Shown here: one piece after another, positions 52,039-60,984 of the stretch
How positions within the stretch are numbered: position 1 is the stretch's first letter
Layout of the letters: each line of letters starts with the position of its first letter
NCBI RefSeq assembly: GCF_003056335.1
Contig: NZ_PYWA01000006.1
Span: 277,788 to 341,787 of the forward strand
Direction: 5' to 3'
DNA from: Paracoccus indicus
GTDB taxonomy: Bacteria > Pseudomonadota > Alphaproteobacteria > Rhodobacterales > Rhodobacteraceae
Length of the DNA: 64,000 nucleotides
Translations under genes and position numbers: made by a program
The notes under the pieces: model-generated
Databases searched by the model: none
Seen by the model: the letters and a program-made list of their open reading frames with translations, nothing else
What the model was told of the DNA's origin: nothing

Positions 52039-52679
52039 ACCGTTATCTTCCCCTGTCGATCCTGGCGCTGGCCATCTTGGCCTTTGCCACGCTGATGCTG
52101 GTGATCGCGCCAGGCATGCAAATCAATTCCCGCCCCGCCCCCGAGGGGCTGACGCCCTATTCCGAGGCGGAACAGCGCGGGCGCGAGACCTATGTGTCGC
52201 TTGGCTGCTTGTATTGCCACAGCCAGCAGCCCCGGTCCGGCGATCAGGCCCCGGACGGAGAGCGGGGCTGGGGGCGGGCCTCGGTCGCGGCGGATTATAC
52301 CTATGACCAACCGCACCAGTTGGGAACGATGCGCACCGGGCCGGATCTCCTGAATGTCGGCGCGCGCCTGCCGTCGGAAGGTTGGCATCTGACGCATCTG
52401 TACCAGCCGCGTGCGATATTCGACTGGTCAATTATGCCCGCCTATCCCTATCTGTTCGATGAAAAGCCGCAGGCCGGGCCGGGGGACGTGGTCGTGGCGC
52501 TGCCGGCGGAATATGCCCCGCAAGATGGCGTGGTTGTCGCAACACAACAGGCGCTGGATCTCACGGCCTATCTTCAGTCCTTGGACCGGACCTACGAGGT
52601 TCCGGCGGATGGATTGCGCGATCACGGCTATGGCACCCCTGACGGCCCTGAACCCACCCCGTCCGAAGAGGAGCGGTAA
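52035..52679 (+). CDS. ccoO: cbb3-type oxidase monoheme subunit CcoO
   Basis: Protein of 214 residues with one N-terminal membrane helix (LSILALAILAFATLMLVIAPG) and one heme c motif, LGCLYCHSQQ. The RTGPDLLNVGARLP and SIMPAYPYLF segments are typical of CcoO. It carries electrons from CcoP-like cytochromes to CcoN. It overlaps the CcoN stop by four bases. Confidence 0.93.
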   Translation: MNRYLPLSILALAILAFATLMLVIAPGMQINSRPAPEGLTPYSEAEQRGRETYVSLGCLYCHSQQPRSGDQAPDGERGWGRASVAADYTYDQPHQLGTMRTGPDLLNVGARLPSEGWHLTHLYQPRAIFDWSIMPAYPYLFDEKPQAGPGDVVVALPAEYAPQDGVVVATQQALDLTAYLQSLDRTYEVPADGLRDHGYGTPDGPEPTPSEEER

Positions 52680-52681
52680 GC

Positions 52682-53923
52682 ATGGCCAGGAAATCTAAAC
52701 ACAGCCGTCCCGACGAAGCTTTTGAACCCTACGAGGAACATGCCGGCGTCCCGATGCCCGTCAACTGGGTTGCCATCGCCTTGACGATCTGGGGTACGGC
52801 GATGCTGTATGACACCGGCGAAAGTGTTCAGGAATCGTTGCAAGACCGGGCCGAGGACAGCGATGTCGTCGCGCAGTCGGTCCCTGACGAGGGCACCTTG
52901 CTGTTCGGCGCCAATTGCGCCACCTGCCATCAGCCCGACGGGCGCGGTCTGCGCGATGCCGTCCCACCCCTGGCCGGGTCCGAGATCGTAGCGGCGGGCC
53001 CCGACATCGTCTCGCGCATCCTGTTGCGGGGCATCGACGGACCGCTAACCGTTGTAGGACAAGACTTCGACGGGCATATGCCCAGCTTCGACAGTGCCCT
53101 GAACGATGCCGAGATCGCGGAACTGGCAAGCTATGTCACGACCCGGTGGGCCGACACCACCGAGGCCACCGCGCAGACATCCGAAGAGGTCGCGTCCCTG
53201 CGCGCCGAAATCGGTGACAGGGGCAGCTTTGGCGGCGGGGCAGAACTTGCCATGATGATATCGTCGCTTCCCGATCAGCCGCCGATGCCCGCGCGGTCGC
53301 ACGTGCAGGCAGGCGATCAGGCCGCACGCGATCTGGTCTTTGCAGGGCGGGATCAGGTCTGGTCCTGCGCCAGCTGCCACGGTGATCTGGGCCAGGGCGA
53401 CGAAAGCACCCCGCGCCTGGCTGGACTGCCCGGCGCCTATATCGTCAAGCAGTTGCAGAATTTCCGCGAAGGAACGCGCGAGAATGAATCGATGCAGCTT
53501 GTAGTACAGGGCCTCAGCGATCCGGAAATGACCGCGCTTGGTGCCTACTACACAGATCTACGCGTGCCCAGCACGGCACGGCCGGTCCTGTCGGGCGATC
53601 TAAAACGCGGCGAGCAGCTGGCCCTGCAGGGCGACTGGTCGATCGGCGTGCCCGCCTGTTTCACCTGCCACGGCCCGTCGGGATTCGGCGTGGCCCCGAA
53701 CTTTCCCGGTCTTTCCGCGCAGCACGCGCCCTATCTGGCTGCGCAACTGGCCAACTGGGTCGGAGGCCAGCGCCACAACGATGCGCTTGGCCTTATGGCC
53801 CAGATATCCGAGGCGCTGTCCACCCAGGACCGCCGCGCCGTGGCCGACTATCTTGCTTCGCTGCCTCCGGTTCCCGCCGGAGGAGCATCAATGGCTCGGA
53901 TGGAGACACAAGATGACCAATGA
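52682..53923 (+). CDS. CcoP-like membrane cytochrome c with three hemes
   Basis: Protein of 413 residues with an N-terminal helix (VNWVAIALTIWGTAMLY), then three heme c motifs: CATCH (79-83), CASCH (229-233) and CFTCH (326-330). Ordinary CcoP has two hemes. It is two bases after ccoO and overlaps the next gene by 11 bases, so it is the third subunit of this oxidase. The heme order suggests an extended electron wire towards a periplasmic donor such as the TsdA-like protein. Confidence 0.87.
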   Translation: MARKSKHSRPDEAFEPYEEHAGVPMPVNWVAIALTIWGTAMLYDTGESVQESLQDRAEDSDVVAQSVPDEGTLLFGANCATCHQPDGRGLRDAVPPLAGSEIVAAGPDIVSRILLRGIDGPLTVVGQDFDGHMPSFDSALNDAEIAELASYVTTRWADTTEATAQTSEEVASLRAEIGDRGSFGGGAELAMMISSLPDQPPMPARSHVQAGDQAARDLVFAGRDQVWSCASCHGDLGQGDESTPRLAGLPGAYIVKQLQNFREGTRENESMQLVVQGLSDPEMTALGAYYTDLRVPSTARPVLSGDLKRGEQLALQGDWSIGVPACFTCHGPSGFGVAPNFPGLSAQHAPYLAAQLANWVGGQRHNDALGLMAQISEALSTQDRRAVADYLASLPPVPAGGASMARMETQDDQ

Positions 53924-54980
53924 ACCCGATGATCGCCCGAATGTCGGCACGAAGGATGCGACATCGGGCGGCCTTGCGCGCAAGGCTATCTTCGCCGCGG
54001 GCGGTGGGCTGGCGCTGGTGGCCCTGGCGACAGCCGCCGTTCAGCTCGAGATCGTGCCGCGCTGGCTGATCGGCGCGGGATCCGAAATAGACGAGAGCGC
54101 CGCCGCGATCGAGCCGAGCGATCTGTTCACTCCGCCCTTACCCGATATGATCCCCGATGGTCCGTTCGGAGAGGCCGTACGGCGGGGCGAGGCGATTTTT
54201 ACCAATACGGCTACCAATGCGAGCGACCATGTCGGCAACGGTCTGTCCTGTTCAAACTGCCACCTAGATGCCGGGCGTCATCCGAAATCCGCGCCGATGT
54301 GGGCAGCTTGGGTTACCTATCCCAAATACCGGTCCAAGAACGATCAGATCAACACGATGGAGGATCGTGTCAGAGGATGTTTCACGTACTCGATGAACGC
54401 CCAGTATTCCCCGACAGGCAAACCACCGCCGGTTGGCGACGATATCTATCGCGACCTGCAAAGCTACTTCTTCTGGATGGCCACTAACGCACCGACCAAC
54501 GTCGCTTTGGAGGGGATCGGCTTCGGAAAAGTGGAAAAGCCAGAAATGGGCTACGATTTGGCTCGTGGTGCCGATGTCTATCAGGCGAAATGTTCTGTCT
54601 GCCACGGTGATGATGGACAGGGCCAGCGTGACCTGAACGGCGACTACACCTTCCCGCCGCTTTGGGGATCGGACAGCTTCAACTGGGGTGCGGGCATGGG
54701 GCGTATCAACACGGCCGCGGCCTTCATCAAGAACAACATGCCGTTGTCGCAACCCGGCAGCCTGACCGATCAGGAAGCCTGGGACGTCGCCGCCTTCGTC
54801 GACAGCCACGAACGTCCCAAGGACCCCCGCCAGAGCGGCACGATCGAGGAAAACCGGCTGGCCAACCATGACGGAGACGAGACGCTGTATGGGCAGGTCG
54901 TAAACGGGGCAGTCCTGGGTCAGGGCACCGGACCCTCGGCTGCCCGGGCGGCGACGATGCCCAAAACCCAGGGAAACTAG
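53913..54980 (+). CDS. TsdA-like diheme cytochrome c, probable thiosulfate dehydrogenase
   Basis: Protein of 355 residues with an N-terminal membrane anchor (about 25-45) and two hemes, CSNCH (113-117) in NGLSCSNCHLDAGR, and CSVCH in KCSVCHGDDGQG. Typical TsdA segments are present: WVTYPKYRSKNDQINTMEDR, RGCFTYSMN (Cys near the heme) and FPPLWGSDSFNWGAGM. TsdA couples two thiosulfates to tetrathionate and passes electrons to cytochromes. Membrane anchoring next to oxidase genes suggests direct donation to the cbb3 complex. Confidence 0.83.
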   Translation: MTNEPDDRPNVGTKDATSGGLARKAIFAAGGGLALVALATAAVQLEIVPRWLIGAGSEIDESAAAIEPSDLFTPPLPDMIPDGPFGEAVRRGEAIFTNTATNASDHVGNGLSCSNCHLDAGRHPKSAPMWAAWVTYPKYRSKNDQINTMEDRVRGCFTYSMNAQYSPTGKPPPVGDDIYRDLQSYFFWMATNAPTNVALEGIGFGKVEKPEMGYDLARGADVYQAKCSVCHGDDGQGQRDLNGDYTFPPLWGSDSFNWGAGMGRINTAAAFIKNNMPLSQPGSLTDQEAWDVAAFVDSHERPKDPRQSGTIEENRLANHDGDETLYGQVVNGAVLGQGTGPSAARAATMPKTQGN

Positions 54981-54986
54981 CGTCCG

Positions 54987-57083
54987 ATGCGGCGTCTGTT
55001 CGCCGTCGACGGCCTGGCCTGCGCCGGCTGCGCGCGTGGATTGCAGCGCCGCCTGTCGGAATTGCCCGGGATGACTCAGGCGCGGGTTCATTACCTGACC
55101 GGGTCGGCGCTGCTGGATTGGAACGAAGATCGTCAGAATCGCGACGGCATCGCCACAGCCGTCCGACAGGCCGGATATCGGCTGATCGACCGCCACAGTC
55201 CCGAGGATCTAATCCAGCGCCTGGATGCGCAGATGAAAACAATCGCCATCCGGCTTGCCATCGCGGTTCTTGCCGGGATGTGGAGCATGGCACTGGCCAT
55301 AGTCCTCTATACCAGTCGATTGGATGGACAGACAGCCTGGTGGTTGGCTGCCGCCTCGGGGGTATTCGTTTTTCCGGTCCTCTGGGCGGGGCGGGGTATC
55401 CTGTGGATGGGGTGGAAGTCGCTGCAACTGCGCGAGCCAACCATGGATCTGCTTGTCTCGGTCGGCGCATCCGGTGCGACGATCCTGTCTGTGTTCGCAC
55501 TGGCGCAAGGACGATCCGAGGTCTGGTTCGATGCCGCTGCAATGCTTGTCACATTGCTATTGCTGGCGCGTCTGATCGATCTGCGGGGCCGGCGTTCGGC
55601 GCTCGTGGCGCTGCTTGCCATGCAGGATGCGGCCCCGGACATGGCCCTTGTCCAGACAGGGGTCGTGCGCCGCACCATGCCGGCGGCACAGGTGCCGGTG
55701 GATGCAATCGTCATCGTCGATGCAGGTGCGACCATAACCGTGGATGGGGTGGTCTTGCAGGGCCAGAGCCTGCTCAATCGTGCAGTGCTGACAGGAGAGT
55801 CTTGTCCCGTCCCGGTCGGTCCTGGCGAACGCGTTGATGCAGGCAGTATCAATCTGGATCGGCGGCTGACACTGCGGGTGGACCGCGAGTCTGGAGATCG
55901 TGAGATTGATCGTCTTGGCGGATCCGTCGCCTTGGAGATCGCGCGCGGTGGTGCCGAGACCGGGCTGGCCGAACGTTGTGCGGCAATTGTTTCCAAGATC
56001 ATCCCCTTGGCGGCGCTGGTCACGCTGCTCTTGGAGCTTGCCCACGGGGAAAGCGCTGAAGCGGCGCTGGTGACAGCATTGACGGTGTTGGTAGGCATGT
56101 GCCCCTGCGCCTTGGCGCTGGCAGTGCCCCTGGTGCGCATGCACACTGCCAAAATGGCTGTCCAACAAGGATGGCGCATTCGCGAGCCCCAGGCATTTGA
56201 ACGTCTCGCAACGGTCGACTCTGTCGTCTTTGACAAGACCGGTACTCTGACGAAGGGGCAACCAAGCTTCGAGTCTGTCAATCCCGAAGATGGCTTCACG
56301 TGCAAGATGGTGCTTGATTGTGCCGCGCTTGCCGAAACCGGCCTGTCTCATCCATTGGCGCGCGCTATCACCGCCACCACGGGAGAGCAGGGGGCCGGAG
56401 GCCTTCGGGGCGACCGCCATGCCGAGGCGTCGGACAGCCAAGGTCGTCATATCCGGGTCTCAAGCGCCGCTACTCTGATAGGTGACGCCACCACGTTGCA
56501 GGTGACCCGTGATGGCATGCTGTTGGGACGATTGGTCTTCGCCGACCAACTGCTGCCCGAGACAAAGATTGTACTGACGCAATTATGGAGACACGGGCTG
56601 CGCCTGCACGTTGCATCGGGTGATGCTGCGGGTCCGACAAAACGAGTGGGTGCTGCCTTGGGGATCGACCCCGACTGCGTTATTTCTGAACAGACACCCA
56701 GACAAAAGGCGGAACTAATCCGCAAGCTGGGCGATCAGACCGTCTTTGTCGGTGACGGCGTCAATGACGCGCCTGCCTTGGCTGCCAGCGCCTGTGGTAT
56801 CGCTGTGGCATCGGCTCATCCCTCTGCCCGCTCGACCGCCGATGTCGTGATCGAGCATGGGGGTATCGATCGCCTGCCCCAGATCTTCGCAATGGCGCGT
56901 CGGGCACGATATATAGGACAAACAAACCTGGTCCTTGCCGTGATCTACAACGCAGGCTTGTTGCCGTTGCTCGTTCTTGGTCATGCCGGGCCGGGTACTG
57001 CCGCGATTGCAATGGCTGCAAGCTCACTGTCGGTCACAGCGAATGCCGCCCGAATGCAGATTGCTTCGGCCAATCCCGGTTAA
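54987..57083 (+). CDS. CcoI/FixI-like copper P1B-type ATPase
   Basis: Protein of 698 residues. Metal-binding N-terminal domain with CAGC, then P-type core: TGES phosphatase loop, CPC transport motif (GMCPCALALA), DKTGTLTKG phosphorylation site, SHPLARA nucleotide motif and GDGVNDAPAL. CcoI exports copper to the periplasm or membrane for cbb3 oxidase CuB. Position directly after the oxidase and TsdA genes supports the copper-for-CcoN role rather than detoxification. Confidence 0.9.
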   Translation: MRRLFAVDGLACAGCARGLQRRLSELPGMTQARVHYLTGSALLDWNEDRQNRDGIATAVRQAGYRLIDRHSPEDLIQRLDAQMKTIAIRLAIAVLAGMWSMALAIVLYTSRLDGQTAWWLAAASGVFVFPVLWAGRGILWMGWKSLQLREPTMDLLVSVGASGATILSVFALAQGRSEVWFDAAAMLVTLLLLARLIDLRGRRSALVALLAMQDAAPDMALVQTGVVRRTMPAAQVPVDAIVIVDAGATITVDGVVLQGQSLLNRAVLTGESCPVPVGPGERVDAGSINLDRRLTLRVDRESGDREIDRLGGSVALEIARGGAETGLAERCAAIVSKIIPLAALVTLLLELAHGESAEAALVTALTVLVGMCPCALALAVPLVRMHTAKMAVQQGWRIREPQAFERLATVDSVVFDKTGTLTKGQPSFESVNPEDGFTCKMVLDCAALAETGLSHPLARAITATTGEQGAGGLRGDRHAEASDSQGRHIRVSSAATLIGDATTLQVTRDGMLLGRLVFADQLLPETKIVLTQLWRHGLRLHVASGDAAGPTKRVGAALGIDPDCVISEQTPRQKAELIRKLGDQTVFVGDGVNDAPALAASACGIAVASAHPSARSTADVVIEHGGIDRLPQIFAMARRARYIGQTNLVLAVIYNAGLLPLLVLGHAGPGTAAIAMAASSLSVTANAARMQIASANPG

Positions 57084-57095
57084 GACAGCGTTAAG
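57080..57095. promoter_or_regulatory. TTAAG-N6-TTAAG direct repeat, site T4
   Basis: GTTAAGACAGCGTTAAGGC with TTAAG at 57080-57084 and 57091-57095. It overlaps the CcoI stop and is 62-77 bases before the next DsbA-like gene. Same spacing and core as T1-T3. Confidence 0.65.
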
Positions 57096-57156
57096 GCTGG
57101 CGCTTCACGGCTAATGCATAAGGCCCCAGTGCCGTGCATCCAAACGGAGTGATCTA

Positions 57157-57783
57157 ATGAAACGTCGCAGTTTTCTGGCCACCAGCGGCTGTATGCTGAC
57201 CCTGCCAGCCCTGGCCGGCGCGCAAGCCGCCCGGAACAATGCCATGCCCGAAGAATTGCGCAAAGCCTTGGAGCGGGATCCGACCGCCCCTGTGCTTGGC
57301 AATCCCGACGGCAACATCACTCTGACCGAGTTTTTCGACTACAACTGTCCATTTTGCCGCAAGATGGTCGCCCCCATTCATCGATTGATCTTGGAGGATC
57401 CACAACTGCGCGTGGTGTTTCGTGAATGGCCTGTTTTTGGTGCCGATTCCGAGGATGCTACACGCGCCTCGCTGGCTTCGCTCCGGCAGGGAAAATATTG
57501 GCAGATGCACACGGCATTGTTCCGGATCCCGGGAAAGGCCACGGCAGATACGGCTCGGCGTGCTGCTGTCGACGCAGGTTTGGACATCGCTCGTCTGGAG
57601 CGCGATATGATGTCACCTGAAGTGGAAAAGCACATCACCATGAGCTTTCTGCTTGCAGATCATATCGGTTTGTCAGGTACCCCCAGTTTCATCGCAGGGG
57701 ATGAGGGTGGTTTCGGCCAACTCAGCGGTGATGAGTTGCGCGGCCTTGTCAGTCGAGCACGGGCAACGCTTGGCGTTGGATGA
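57157..57783 (+). CDS. DsbA-family thiol oxidoreductase
   Basis: Protein of 208 residues with an RR-type N-terminus (MKRRSFLATSGCML) and signal-like helix, then a DsbA fold with active site FFDYNCPFCRKM and cis-Pro loop GLSGTPSFIAG. It resembles the protein encoded at 42.85-43.49 kb (shared LTEFFDY/VAEFFDY...CPFC). It has its own T4 site, so it is probably co-regulated with the dsbD region. Confidence 0.91.
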   Translation: MKRRSFLATSGCMLTLPALAGAQAARNNAMPEELRKALERDPTAPVLGNPDGNITLTEFFDYNCPFCRKMVAPIHRLILEDPQLRVVFREWPVFGADSEDATRASLASLRQGKYWQMHTALFRIPGKATADTARRAAVDAGLDIARLERDMMSPEVEKHITMSFLLADHIGLSGTPSFIAGDEGGFGQLSGDELRGLVSRARATLGVG

Positions 57784-57882
57784 GATCGCAGTCTAATTGA
57801 AACACAACCCACACGTGACTGGTTTTAAGCCTTCTGCTGAATGCGATCAATCAACACACTGTAATCGAGGAGACCGTTCACA

Positions 57883-58650
57883 ATGAAACAAGAATTTTCC
57901 TTTTTGCCCCTTGCCATTGCAATGTGTTTTGTAGCAACGACCACCGCCCATGCGGAGATCGCAGTGTTTGGCCCAGGAGGGCCGGCCGCCCCGATGAAAG
58001 AGGCAGCAACGGCGTTTGAGAAAGAGACGGGTATTGACGTCAAGGTGACCTCCGGGCCCACTGCGCAGTGGATCGGCGCAGCACAGACGGATGCCGATGT
58101 CGTCTACAGCGGATCGCAAAACATGATGGATGACTTCATCGGCGATCACGGCTTCATTCTGGCCGACAGTGTAACGCCTCTCTACCTTCGCCCTTCTGCC
58201 ATCCTGGTGCGGAAGGGAAATCCCGAAGCCATCACTGGCATCGCCAATTTGGTCGAACGCGAACTGAGCATCATGGTGGTGGACGGCGCTGGTCAAGTCG
58301 GCCTATGGGAGGACATCGTGGGGCGCATGCGCGACGTTGATGCAATTGCAGCGTTTCGCGCCAATATCGATGTCATCGCCCCTAACAGCGGCGAAGCGCT
58401 GACGACCTGGGCAGCCGATGATACCATTGACGCGTTCCTGATCTGGAACCATTGGCAGATCGAGAACGCGGACCTGGCGGATATGGTCCCGACCGAGCCG
58501 GAGTTGACCATCTATCGTGACACGTCGATTGCTCTGACCGAGAAGGGCAAGGGCAATAGCGAGACCGCTCGATTTGTCGATTTCTTATCGGGAGACCAGG
58601 CTGCAGCAATTTTCAACAGTCACGGGTGGGCCAAGCACATTGAACGATAG
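57883..58650 (+). CDS. AcfC-like periplasmic substrate-binding protein
   Basis: Protein of 255 residues with a signal peptide (FLPLAIAMCFVATTTAHA) and a PBP2 fold: IAVFGPGGPAAPMKEAA, TGIDVKVTSGPTAQWI, DVVYSGSQNMMDDF and NSGEALTTWAADDTIDAF. It matches the AcfC (COG4588) family, for which anion or molybdate/sulfate-type binding is proposed but not settled. No permease genes follow, so it may act alone as a sensor or scavenger. Confidence 0.8.
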   Translation: MKQEFSFLPLAIAMCFVATTTAHAEIAVFGPGGPAAPMKEAATAFEKETGIDVKVTSGPTAQWIGAAQTDADVVYSGSQNMMDDFIGDHGFILADSVTPLYLRPSAILVRKGNPEAITGIANLVERELSIMVVDGAGQVGLWEDIVGRMRDVDAIAAFRANIDVIAPNSGEALTTWAADDTIDAFLIWNHWQIENADLADMVPTEPELTIYRDTSIALTEKGKGNSETARFVDFLSGDQAAAIFNSHGWAKHIER

Positions 58651-58791
58651 ATCCTTGGCAATTGTATGCCTCCCGTGATGAACCTGTCCGATGATGCCTT
58701 CCTCAAAGCCTGAGACAAGATTGAACCATCAAAGTTTTGGGTCAACCCCCAGAGATACATCGCTGGTGCCTCCTCCTGCTGGGACGAGGGA

Positions 58792-59331
58792 TTACCACAA
58801 CAATTGGTTGTCCAGCGGTGCAACGCAGGTCGACGCCCCCTTGAGTGGCGTTAGCGTCTCAGTCGTCAGCGATTGGCCCAGCCAGCCCTCAGGATGCGAC
58901 AGGGGCAGTGGCGCGCGGGCGAGCTTTCCGGTAATTTTGCCGAAGCCAACTTTTGAATAGAAACAGGGATCCCCGTATGTAAGCACCACATCTGCGCCGA
59001 TCTTCCGCAGATTCCCAATGCCATGTGACAACAGCGCCTGACCTATGCCCTCACCCTGTCGCGCTGTGGCAACCGCCGCTGGTGAGAGGATGAAGACCGT
59101 TCGATCATCCTCGACAAAATTCATCCGGGTGAAGATGACAGCACCGACCAATTTGCCTTCGTCAAACGCCGTGAATACATGAATGTCATGCGGGGCAACG
59201 CTGTCAAACATGCCAGTCACCAGATTGGCGACAAGATCGCCCTCGGCTTCTCCCTCAGAGGCCGTGAACGTTTCCTTGAACAGGCAAATGATATCGTCTC
59301 TGCAGATTCCATGTTCGTTGAAAAATTGCAT
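58792..59331 (-). CDS. GNAT family N-acetyltransferase (YhbS-like)
   Basis: Protein of 179 residues. GNAT core with DIHVFTAFDEGKLVGAVIF, acetyl-CoA loop LSPAAVATARQGEGIGQALLSHG (RQGEGIG) and VVLTYGDPCFYSKVGFGKI. YhbS-like members acetylate small molecules or protein N-termini; substrate unknown. ATG 59331 gives the natural start MQFFNEHGI. Confidence 0.9.
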   Translation of the reverse strand: MQFFNEHGICRDDIICLFKETFTASEGEAEGDLVANLVTGMFDSVAPHDIHVFTAFDEGKLVGAVIFTRMNFVEDDRTVFILSPAAVATARQGEGIGQALLSHGIGNLRKIGADVVLTYGDPCFYSKVGFGKITGKLARAPLPLSHPEGWLGQSLTTETLTPLKGASTCVAPLDNQLLW

Positions 59332-59443
59332 TGTCTTATCTTCCAATGATGAGATGGTGAGAAGCGGAGCATCAGGACCACGCTGCCAGGATCAACTTCG
59401 TATTGCTAACCGGACTGTTATTCTGTGCGGCGAAGATCTGGTT

Positions 59444-59640
59444 CTAGCCCATCATTTCATATGGATTGCGCATTTGAATCTCGTAGGCGCTTGACAAAAA
59501 AGTGCCGATTCTCGCCTTTAGGATCGCCTCCTCAATCCGCGTCATTAAATGATTGTTAATCTCCTTGCCGCGACCCTCGTCGGACACGGCCAGAAGCTCG
59601 ACGAAGACCCATTTCAGGTCTAGCGCAGCTGCTCTGCCCC
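59444..59640 (-). pseudogene. GNAT acetyltransferase C-terminal remnant, cut by IS3
   Basis: The minus strand encodes LKWVFVELLAVSDEGRGKEI, then NNHLMTRIEEAI and a short C-terminus ending at TAG 59446-59444. The KWVFVELLAVSDEGRGK stretch is the GNAT beta-4/acetyl-CoA loop. The 5' part is missing beyond the IS3 terminal repeat at 59641, and the sequence after the loop has drifted (ARIGTFLSSAYEI). Dead fragment. Confidence 0.65.
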
Positions 59641-59710
59641 CTGAAAACTGGACCGTTTGAAACTGGAGTTTTCGGCTAACCTTCCCTGGCTGGGAGAGGA
59701 GCTGAGAACG

Positions 59711-59976
59711 ATGAAAGCATCGAGGTTCACGGAGGCGCAGAAGGCGTTCATCCTGAAGCAGGGCGAGGAAGGCACGCCGGTGGCCGAGATCTGCCGCAAG
59801 GCGGGATCAGCCAGGCGACTTACTTCAACTGGAAAAAGCGATATGGCGGTTTGCTGCCGGACGAGATGCGCCGGCTGAAGGCGCTGGAAGACGAGAACAG
59901 CCGGTTGAAGAAGATCGTGGCCGACCTGACTTTGGATCGGGAAATGCTGCAGGACGTCATCCGCCGAAAGCTCTGA
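59711..59976 (+). pseudogene. IS3 OrfA with one-base deletion
   Basis: ATG 59711 begins KASRFTEAQKAFILKQGEEG and AEICRKAG, then GGGATC lacks one G relative to the expected GGGGATC, shifting the frame. The remainder continues in another frame as YFNWKKRYGGLLPDEMRRLK and LTLDREMLQDVIRRKL to TGA at 59974-59976. HTH plus leucine zipper of the IS3 OrfA type. Confidence 0.8.
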
Positions 59977-59979
59977 GGC

Positions 59980-60831
59980 CTGCCCGGACACGGGAGCTGG
60001 TCGACGGGATGTTGGTGGGCTGGGGCATATCGATCCGCCGGGCATGTGAGGCCCTGCGCTTTGACCCGTCGAGCTACCATTACAAGTCCCGCCGAACCGG
60101 GCAGGCCGCATTGGAACTGAGGATCCGGGAAATTTGCGAAACACGGGTGCGCTACGGATATCGGCGTGTCCATGTCTTGCTGCGACGGGAGGGTGGGCCA
60201 AGTGAACATCAAGAAGACCCGAAGGATTTACAATGAGTTGGGTCTGCAGCTCAGGAACAAGAATCCAAAACGTCGGGTGAAGGCCAAGCTGCGCCATGAT
60301 CGCCAGGAGGCTGTCGGACCGAACGATGTCTGGGCTATGGATTTCGTTCATGACCAACTCGCCCTCGGCAACAAGCTGCGGATCCTGACGATCGTGGATA
60401 CGCATTCCCGTTTCTGTCCAGCAGCCGACCCGCGCTTTGCTTACCGCGGTGAGGATGTGGTCCGGACACTGGAACGGGTCTGTGCTCAGGTCGGCTATCC
60501 CAGGACAATCCGGGTCGACAATGGCAGCGAATTTATCACTCGCGATCTCGACCTGTGGGCTTATGCCAACGACGTCACCCTGGACTTCTCACGCCCCGGA
60601 AAGCCTACTGACAATGGCTTTATCGAGGCGTTCAACAGCAAGCTCCGGTCGGAATACCTGAACGCGCACTGGTTCATGAGCCTTGCGGACGCGCAGGAAA
60701 AACTGGAGACTTGGCGTAAGGACTACAATGAGGACCGACCTCATAGTGCGATCGGATATAACGTCGCGATCGGATATAACGTCCCGATCGCCCTGCATTA
60801 TCCCGGCGGCGCAGCCAGCCCGTCGCCATGA
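59980..60831 (+). pseudogene. IS3 OrfB (DDE integrase) with frameshift and 18-bp tandem duplication
   Basis: N-terminal part RRACEALRFDPSSYHYKSRR and [16 protein letters not shown] is followed by a one-base insertion at about 60195. The catalytic core continues in the +1 frame: [10 protein letters not shown] (first Asp), VDNGSEFI (second Asp), [15 protein letters not shown] (Glu). An 18-bp unit (60748-60765) is duplicated in tandem (60766-60783), repeating IGYNVA near the C-terminus. Confidence 0.8.
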
Positions 60832-60984
60832 CCGAGCCGGAAAACTCCAGCATCCGGCGGCCCAATCTTGGGGAGCAGAGCATCAAACTGCAGACTCTCG
60901 TTATGAATGAGGGACCAGTGGGGTGCAGGTCAGATCCCCTGAACTTCTCCTGCGACGGCATTCGCCGCGCCTCGTTTGAATGTC

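Larger units (their letters stand above)
59641..60880 (+). mobile_element. IS3-family insertion sequence, inactivated by frameshifts
   Basis: Left terminal sequence CTGAAAACTGGACCGTTTGA at 59641 and right terminal GGAAAACTCCAG near 60839, with OrfA and OrfB between. The same left end appears twice more in the window (about 8860 and 15988). OrfA has lost one G (about 59810) and OrfB has an extra base (about 60195), so the element cannot make normal transposase. Right boundary is approximate. Confidence 0.75.

Noticed and set aside
60748..60783. CRISPR-like short repeats
   Set aside because: It is a single 18-bp tandem duplication inside an IS3 OrfB; there are no spaced repeats and no cas genes in the window.
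59711..60831. Programmed frameshifting between IS3 OrfA and OrfB as the cause of the frame changes
   Set aside because: The frame breaks lie inside OrfA and inside OrfB, not at their junction, so they are inactivating mutations.
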